This document shows, piece by piece, positions 5,873 through 11,700 of a stretch of DNA of 11,700 bases. Every line of letters starts with the position of its first letter. Within the stretch, counting starts at the first letter, position 1. The DNA comes from Erysipelothrix sp. (lineage in GTDB: Bacteria; Bacillota_I; Bacilli_A; Erysipelotrichales; Erysipelotrichaceae): positions 1 to 11,700 of the forward strand of contig JAAYNU010000072.1 in NCBI GenBank assembly GCA_012520695.1, read 5' to 3'. A model generated the notes under the pieces. The model did no database searches, was not told the DNA's origin, and saw only the letters and a list, made by a program, of their open reading frames with translations. Both the position numbers and the translations under genes were made by a program.

Positions 5873-6229
5873 ATGGAAAAAGAAAATAAATCACAGGTGA
5901 TCATTGTTAATCGTTCGCCGTTTGACCAGAGCATTCAGATTGTGATTCCTCCATTTCGTCCAATAAACCTTTACGAACTGGAAGATAACTTTGATGAAGT
6001 CGTCGAAGAAATCGAAGCTCAAATTACTGATGACCTTGTTGCGGAACAAATTGTCGGATTTGTAGGTGCGTTTAAGGACAGTCTTGAAGAAGGGGATGTA
6101 CTCCCAATTATTGATTATTTCATGCAACATGATATTAATACGATGAAACCACAGGAACTGATTCAAGTATTTGAATCATTGAAAGAGTTTATACAATTAG
6201 CAAACAGTACTGAAAGAATATTACACTAA
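5873..6229 (+). CDS. 118-residue acidic protein of unknown function
   Basis: I do not recognise this protein. It is acidic and soluble, with a short beta-rich N-terminal part (SQVIIVNRSPFDQSIQIVIPPF) followed by predicted helices (DNFDEVVEEIEAQI; PQELIQVFESLKEFIQLA). It has no cysteine, signal peptide or membrane segment. The frame stays open upstream to 5708, but GGAAGGA (5857-5863) sits nine bases before the ATG at 5873. The upstream part overlaps the divergent peptidase start, so 5873 is chosen. A perfect bidirectional terminator follows 6 bases after the stop. The good ribosome binding site, acidic helical composition and terminator argue for a real gene. Confidence 0.75.
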   Translation: MEKENKSQVIIVNRSPFDQSIQIVIPPFRPINLYELEDNFDEVVEEIEAQITDDLVAEQIVGFVGAFKDSLEEGDVLPIIDYFMQHDINTMKPQELIQVFESLKEFIQLANSTERILH

Positions 6230-6235
6230 ATAAAG

Positions 6236-6268
6236 AAGCCGCTCGATTTTGATAATCGAGCGGCTTTT
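6236..6268. terminator. bidirectional terminator between convergent genes
   Basis: AAGCCGCTCGATT (6236-6248) and AATCGAGCGGCTT (6254-6266) form a perfect 13-bp GC-rich stem with a TTGAT loop. TTTT follows on the plus strand and TTCTTTA on the minus strand. It sits between the stops of the 118-residue gene and the DUF2721-type gene and should serve both. Confidence 0.92.
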
Positions 6269-6269
6269 G

Positions 6270-6671
6270 TTATTTCTCTGAGATTTCTTTGATGTCATCC
6301 AATTGGATGGTGAGTGCTGTGATTGAAATTTGAAGTTCGAGTAAAAGATAAATTAGGGAACCAACAAGTGTTACCAAACTGAGTGTAAACACGATGGCTG
6401 ATTCGAAGTCGTATTCAATCATACCCAGTAGCATTGCGACTACTGCGAGAATAAATGCGATTGCGCCGAGTACTTGCATGTTTTTGATATATGACATCCT
6501 TTTTTGAAGGTTTTCAATTTGAGCAAGAATTTCTTGTTTGGGAGTTACCTTGTGTTCTTCATAAAGTTCTCGAATGAGTCCTGCCAACACAACGAATCGA
6601 TTTGTGTATGCAAGCATGAGCAACGAAATTGCTGGGAAAATCATTGCGGGTGTTTCTAGATTGAAATCCAT
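6270..6671 (-). CDS. DUF2721-family membrane protein
   Basis: A 133-residue integral membrane protein. The N-terminal segment, TPAMIFPAISLLMLAYTNRFVVLAGLIREL (about 7-36), is characteristic of DUF2721: a hydrophobic helix ending in an AYTNRF-type motif. A charged, probably cytoplasmic linker (38-62) with coiled-coil character follows, then two close membrane helices (about 66-86 and 88-112) and the conserved-looking ELQISITALTIQL tail. The molecular function of the family is unknown. The ATG is preceded by AAGGAG about 10 bases upstream. It is a single-gene unit, converging on the 118-residue gene and diverging from lplA. Confidence 0.8.
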   Translation of the reverse strand: MDFNLETPAMIFPAISLLMLAYTNRFVVLAGLIRELYEEHKVTPKQEILAQIENLQKRMSYIKNMQVLGAIAFILAVVAMLLGMIEYDFESAIVFTLSLVTLVGSLIYLLLELQISITALTIQLDDIKEISEK

Positions 6672-6703
6672 AGTTTAGATACTCCTTATCCTATTCATAC
6701 TAG

Positions 6704-6732
6704 TTGTATTATACACAACATTGACTTAAAAT
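6704..6732. promoter_or_regulatory. overlapping divergent promoters, DUF2721 gene and lplA
   Basis: On the minus strand TATAAT (6708-6713) gives a consensus -10 for the DUF2721-type gene. On the plus strand TTGTAT (6704-6709) and TAAAAT (6727-6732) are 17 bases apart and could drive lplA. The two sets overlap, so simultaneous use is unlikely. The plus -35 and the missing minus -35 make this tentative. A small palindrome, TGTAT-T-ATACA, covers 6705-6715. Confidence 0.4.
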
Positions 6733-6758
6733 GGTAGAGGAGAGATGAGGTAACTACA

Positions 6759-7742
6759 ATGAGATATATCTTGAATAAATCTTTGGATCCATACTTTAAT
6801 TTGGCCTTAGATGAGTATGCAATGAAGCATATCGATGTTGATGAGGATTTCTTTTTTCTTTGGCAAAATGCGCCATCGGTAATAATTGGTAAGAATCAAA
6901 ATACCGCAGAGGAAATAAACCAAAAGTTTATTGATCAACATGGTATTAAAGTAGCGCGTCGCGTTTCGGGCGGTGGTGCTGTGTATCATGATTTAGGTAA
7001 TTTGAACTTTACGTTTGTGATCAGTGTTGATGATCCAGGTAAAGTTAATTACAAAAAATATGTGCAACCCATTATTGATGCTTTGGAGAGTATGGGAATC
7101 AAGGCTGAGGCGTCGGGTAGAAATGACATCTTAGTGGATGGTCTTAAAATCTCTGGGAATGCGCAACGTATGGCGAATGGCAAGCTGATGCACCACGGTA
7201 CAATCATGTTTGACTTGAATATTGAGAACATGGTTAAGGCGCTTAATGTAGATCCGGATAAAATTACGTCTAAGGGTGTAAAATCGGTTCGATCTCGTGT
7301 TACGAACATTAAGGAGCATTTAACCCACGGTGATATTCATGAGTTCTGGGATAACCTTCATTATTATCTTTCCAATGAGGGCCAGGATCAGGAAATTGTA
7401 TTAACTGAAGATGACATCGCTAAGATTCAAGCGGAAGCAGATTCTAAGTTTAGTACATGGGATTGGATTTATGGTGCTTCACCTGAATTTAATCTTAAGA
7501 ATTCGAAGCGTTTCTCTGGTGGTCGTCTTGAGACTTTAATGAACGTGGTTGAGGGTAAAATTGCTTCAATTCGTTTCGTTGGGGATTATCTTGGATTAGA
7601 GGATGTTTCTGAGGTTGAAAATCAATTAATGGGTGTTCGTTTTGATCGCTCGGATGTTGATGGAATATTGAGTCAAATTGATCTCAAAAAGTATTTTGGT
7701 TTAATCGACAAAGGTGAGATTTTATCGTTAATGTTTGACTAA
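6759..7742 (+). CDS. lplA: lipoate-protein ligase A
   Basis: A 327-residue cytoplasmic enzyme that activates lipoate (or octanoate) with ATP to the adenylate and transfers it to the lysine of lipoyl domains. The catalytic domain carries RRVSGGGAVYHDLGNLNF (67-84), the lipoyl-AMP loop, and GRNDILVDGLKISGNAQ (120-136), with the catalytic lysine at Lys130, then HHGT (145-148). Residues from about 245 form the C-terminal accessory domain of full-length LplA, so this should be a complete scavenging ligase rather than a LipM/LipL-type amidotransferase. GAGG (6747-6750) lies eight bases before the ATG. The E2 gene of the operon immediately downstream encodes two lipoyl domains, its likely substrates. 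No clear terminator separates lplA from that operon. Confidence 0.93.
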   Translation: MRYILNKSLDPYFNLALDEYAMKHIDVDEDFFFLWQNAPSVIIGKNQNTAEEINQKFIDQHGIKVARRVSGGGAVYHDLGNLNFTFVISVDDPGKVNYKKYVQPIIDALESMGIKAEASGRNDILVDGLKISGNAQRMANGKLMHHGTIMFDLNIENMVKALNVDPDKITSKGVKSVRSRVTNIKEHLTHGDIHEFWDNLHYYLSNEGQDQEIVLTEDDIAKIQAEADSKFSTWDWIYGASPEFNLKNSKRFSGGRLETLMNVVEGKIASIRFVGDYLGLEDVSEVENQLMGVRFDRSDVDGILSQIDLKKYFGLIDKGEILSLMFD

Positions 7743-7779
7743 TTGTGATAAACGCAGTTATTTTCACATTATTTTAGCA

Positions 7780-7796
7780 TTTCCATTGAATGGAAA
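7780..7796. promoter_or_regulatory. 17-bp palindrome upstream of the pdh operon
   Basis: TTTCCATT (7780-7787) and AATGGAAA (7789-7796) are perfect inverted arms about a single central base. The site lies some 19 bases before a TATACT hexamer (7815-7820), near the -35 position, where a regulator would act. It does not match the CcpA or Rex consensus as I know them. The binder is unknown. Confidence 0.5.
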
Positions 7797-7799
7797 GCT

Positions 7800-7827
7800 T
7801 TTACATGTTACATTTATACTGTATTGC
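7800..7827 (+). promoter_or_regulatory. candidate pdh operon promoter region
   Basis: TTTACA (7800-7805) with TATTGC (7822-7827) at a 16-base spacing is one option. TATACT (7815-7820) is a better -10, but no good -35 stands at 16-18 bases, which would fit an activator-dependent promoter using the palindrome at 7780-7796. The choice cannot be made from sequence. Confidence 0.35.
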
Positions 7828-7851
7828 TGAGCGCTTTTTTTGTGCGAAGCA
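7825..7851 (+). promoter_or_regulatory. 5' leader hairpin of the pdh operon
   Basis: TGCT (7825-7828) pairs with AGCA (7848-7851), and GCGC (7831-7834) with GTGC (7842-7845). They are separated by GA opposite GA, a tandem mismatch known to be stable in RNA. The apical loop is seven T residues. It lies just before the ribosome binding region and is not a terminator, because the T tract is in the loop. Confidence 0.45.
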
Positions 7852-7880
7852 GATGAAATAGAAAGGGAATGGATATTTCA

Positions 7881-8996
7881 ATGACAAAAAAGAAGATAAA
7901 TAAAGCGTTAGATTTCGCTGCTCAACTCAAATCAGTTGAGAAGATTTTCCAACCAATTCAGATCTTAGATGAGACTGGAAAAGTTGTTAATGCGGACTTA
8001 ATGCCAGATTTAAAAGATGAGGAGCTTGTAGAGCTATTTGAGGACATGTTATGGTCTCGTGCTCTAAATGATCGATCAATGACACTTGCACGTCAAGGAC
8101 GTCTTGGTTTCTTTGCGCCGACTGCTGGACAAGAAGCGTCGCAATTAGCAAGTCATTTTGCATTTAATAAGGGTGACATTTTGTTCCCAGGATACCGTGA
8201 TATTCCACAATTGGTAAAACATGGTCTTCCATTACATAAAGCGTTCCTATGGAGCCGCGGACATGTTGAGGGAAGTACATATCCAGAAGATTTAAAAGCT
8301 TATCCACCTCAAATTATTATTGGGGCACAAATTATCCAAGCTGCAGGAGCTGGTTACGCACTTAAACGTCGTAATGAAGCACAAGTAGCATTTACTTATA
8401 CAGGAGACGGTGGTTCTTCACAGGGAGATTTCTACGAAGGAATCAACTATGCTGGAGCATTTAAAGCACCTGTTGTCTTTTATATTCAAAATAATGGTTA
8501 TGCAATTTCGACACCGCGTCACAAACAAACTGCTGCTACGACTTTAGGTCAAAAAGCGGTTGCTGCTGGTATCCCAGGAGTTATTGTTGATGGTATGGAT
8601 CCACTTGCAGTATACGTTGTTTCTAAAGCAGCTCGCGACTGGGCTGTTGCTGGTAACGGACCTGTGTTAATCGAAACATTAACATCTCGTTTCGGTCCTC
8701 ACTCAACTTCGGGTGATGATCCTAAGCGCTACCGTGATCAAGCAAGTTTTGATGAGTGGGACAAAAAAGATCCATTGATCAGAATGCGTAATTTCTTAAC
8801 TGAAAAGAAATTATGGACTGAAGAACACGAATTAGAATTAATTGAAAAATTCGATGAAGATATCAAAGAAGCTGTAGCACAAGCTGATGCAGCTCCAAAA
8901 CAATTGATCTCTGACTCACTAAAAACAATGTTTGAAACACCAACAGACATTATTCAAGAACAAATTGAGCAATTTGAAATCAAGGAGGGTAAATAA
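7881..8996 (+). CDS. pdhA: pyruvate dehydrogenase E1 component, alpha subunit
   Basis: With the beta subunit it forms the alpha2-beta2 E1, which decarboxylates pyruvate using thiamine diphosphate and passes the acetyl group to E2 lipoyl arms. The ThDP motif runs from [15 protein letters not shown] to NNGYAIS (GDG at 175-177, NN at 204-205). [16 protein letters not shown] and [12 protein letters not shown], the active-site loop, are also present. It matches the Gram-positive Bacillus-type E1-alpha throughout. The frame also has an ATG at 7869 (four residues longer), but AAAGGGA (7862-7868) abuts it. Spacing to 7881 is 12 bases, long but more workable, so 7881 is preferred with modest certainty. 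It is the first gene of the operon. The E1-beta ribosome binding site lies within its last codons. Confidence 0.95.
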   Translation: MTKKKINKALDFAAQLKSVEKIFQPIQILDETGKVVNADLMPDLKDEELVELFEDMLWSRALNDRSMTLARQGRLGFFAPTAGQEASQLASHFAFNKGDILFPGYRDIPQLVKHGLPLHKAFLWSRGHVEGSTYPEDLKAYPPQIIIGAQIIQAAGAGYALKRRNEAQVAFTYTGDGGSSQGDFYEGINYAGAFKAPVVFYIQNNGYAISTPRHKQTAATTLGQKAVAAGIPGVIVDGMDPLAVYVVSKAARDWAVAGNGPVLIETLTSRFGPHSTSGDDPKRYRDQASFDEWDKKDPLIRMRNFLTEKKLWTEEHELELIEKFDEDIKEAVAQADAAPKQLISDSLKTMFETPTDIIQEQIEQFEIKEGK

Positions 8997-8998
8997 AC

Positions 8999-9979
8999 AT
9001 GGCACAATTAACGATGATTCAAGCAATCACTAATGCGCTTGATATGGCCCTAGCTAAAGATAAAGACACAATGATTTTCGGTGAAGACGTAGGGGCTAAC
9101 GGTGGAGTTTTCCGTGCAACTGAAGGTCTTCAAGCAATTCATGGCGAGGATCGTGTATTCGATACACCTCTTGCTGAGTCTGGTATCGGTGGTCTTGCAA
9201 TCGGTTTAGCTTTAGAGAAATTCCGTCCAATCATGGAAGTTCAATTCTTCGGATTCGTTTTCGAAGTAATGGACTCAATCGTAGGACAAATGGCGCGTAC
9301 GCGTTTCCGTTTAGGAAATACTCGTAACATGCCAATCACAATCCGTTCACCTTTCGGTGGTGGTGTTCATACACCAGAAATGCACGCGGATAACTTAGAA
9401 GGTCTAATGGCACAATCCCCAGGATTGAAAGTTGTTATTCCATCAAACCCATATGACGCAAAAGGACTTCTATTAGCTTCTATTGAAGATAATGATCCAG
9501 TTGTCTTCTTAGAGCATATGAAACTATACCGTTCATTCCGTGACGAAGTTCCTGAAGAATACTACACAATCCCATTGGGTGTTGCAGGTGTTCCAGTTGA
9601 AGGTAACGACGTTACAATCGTAACTTATGGTTACATGGTTCGCGAAGCACTTAAAGCTGCTGAGTCATTAAAAGAAGAAAACATTTCTGTTGAAGTAATT
9701 GACTTGCGTACTGTTTCTCCAATTGATATTAAAACAATCGTTGCATCTGTTGAAAAAACAGGTCGCCTCGTTGTTGTTCAAGAAGCACAACGTCAAGCAG
9801 GAGTTGGTGCAACCGTTATGGCAGAAATTGCTGAACGCTCAATCCTTTCATTGAAAGCACCAATCGGTCGCGTTGCTGCACCGGATACTATTTATCCATT
9901 TGGAATGGCTGAAAATGATTGGCTACCAAATGAACAAGATATCATTAATAAAGTAAAAGAAATTTATTTCTTCGATTAA
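8999..9979 (+). CDS. pdhB: pyruvate dehydrogenase E1 component, beta subunit
   Basis: A 326-residue partner of E1-alpha. It contributes the pyrimidine-binding half of the thiamine diphosphate site, including the conserved glutamate in [11 protein letters not shown] (Glu60). Other conserved blocks are [19 protein letters not shown] (111-129), [17 protein letters not shown] (142-158) and [10 protein letters not shown]. The C-terminal transketolase-like domain ends in [13 protein letters not shown] and a short helix. The ATG follows the E1-alpha stop by two bases, and its AAGGAGGG (8982-8989) is inside the end of that gene, so the two subunits are probably made in equal amounts. The closely related branched-chain 2-oxo acid E1 is less likely given the E1-alpha type and the operon. 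Confidence 0.95.
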   Translation: MAQLTMIQAITNALDMALAKDKDTMIFGEDVGANGGVFRATEGLQAIHGEDRVFDTPLAESGIGGLAIGLALEKFRPIMEVQFFGFVFEVMDSIVGQMARTRFRLGNTRNMPITIRSPFGGGVHTPEMHADNLEGLMAQSPGLKVVIPSNPYDAKGLLLASIEDNDPVVFLEHMKLYRSFRDEVPEEYYTIPLGVAGVPVEGNDVTIVTYGYMVREALKAAESLKEENISVEVIDLRTVSPIDIKTIVASVEKTGRLVVVQEAQRQAGVGATVMAEIAERSILSLKAPIGRVAAPDTIYPFGMAENDWLPNEQDIINKVKEIYFFD

Positions 9980-10003
9980 TCAAACTTAAGGAGGCACTAT
10001 AAT

Positions 10004-11700
<1,697 letters not shown>

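Noticed and set aside
5891-6166. 91-codon minus-strand frame opposite the 118-residue gene
   Set aside because: Antisense shadow with no ribosome binding site. The plus-strand gene has one and a matching terminator.
6807-7319. Minus-strand open frames inside lplA
   Set aside because: Antisense to a gene with all LplA motifs, and no supporting signals.
7743-7770. Rex-like site (TTGTGA and TCACA) after lplA
   Set aside because: The arms are 15 bases apart, much wider than the usual Rex spacing, and the hairpin alternative needs a three-base bulge. Not enough to call an operator or terminator.
7780-7800. Palindrome and following GCTTTT as a terminator of lplA
   Set aside because: The stem is AT-rich with only six pairs once a loop is allowed, and the T tract is short. 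A regulator-binding palindrome is more likely.
7835-7841. T7 tract as a terminator in the pdh leader
   Set aside because: The T tract is in the loop of the hairpin rather than after a stem, and no GC-rich stem immediately precedes it.
8738-8950. Minus-strand open frame inside pdhA
   Set aside because: Antisense shadow of a conserved E1-alpha sequence, Ser-rich translation, no start signals.

Overview
The window is AT-rich with strong AGGAGG-type ribosome binding sites and short, tightly terminated transcription units. This is typical of a low-GC Gram-positive bacterium (Bacillota). The pyruvate dehydrogenase genes are of the Gram-positive E1-alpha/E1-beta type with a two-lipoyl-domain E2. 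The gene content (cellobiose-type PTS IIC, ChbG-like deacetylase, UTRA-type GntR regulator, lplA beside pdh) would fit an Erysipelothrix-like member of the Erysipelotrichia. That placement is an inference from general resemblance and no database search was possible.

Left part (1-3870), carbohydrate genes. A possible 3' end of an upstream gene overlaps the start of a lactose/cellobiose-family PTS permease IIC. A strong hairpin follows, then a coupled pair: a small SRPBCC/DUF3284-like protein and a 74-residue unknown. This unit converges on a minus-strand unit of a ChbG/YdjC carbohydrate deacetylase followed by a GntR/UTRA regulator. Two terminators lie tail to tail between the units and share a 13-bp direct repeat. 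The regulator has its own consensus promoter, which overlaps the deacetylase terminator. The deacetylase and the next plus-strand gene, a cyclophilin, diverge from one palindrome that contains two mirror-image extended -10 elements.

Middle part (3871-7742), housekeeping and unknown genes. The cyclophilin ends in a strong terminator. About 310 bases without a convincing gene follow, with a possible decayed coding remnant. Then come a minus-strand M24B Xaa-Pro peptidase, a divergent 118-residue acidic protein of unknown function, a bidirectional 13-bp terminator, and a minus-strand DUF2721-type membrane protein. A lipoate-protein ligase gene diverges from the last.

Right part (7743-11700), pyruvate dehydrogenase operon. 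E1-alpha, E1-beta, E2 and the first 34 codons of E3 follow in order, with gaps of 2, 24 and 8 bases. The 126-base leader region holds a 17-bp palindrome and a hairpin with tandem G-A mismatches. The ligase immediately upstream can attach lipoate to the two lipoyl lysines of E2, so ligase and complex are linked by function as well as position.

Most of the window is ordinary core metabolism. The points most worth a second look are the compact regulatory arrangements (shared divergent promoter palindrome, promoter inside a terminator, pdh leader) and three small proteins without a clear function. I found no mobile element, CRISPR array, tRNA, rRNA or evident novel multi-gene system.
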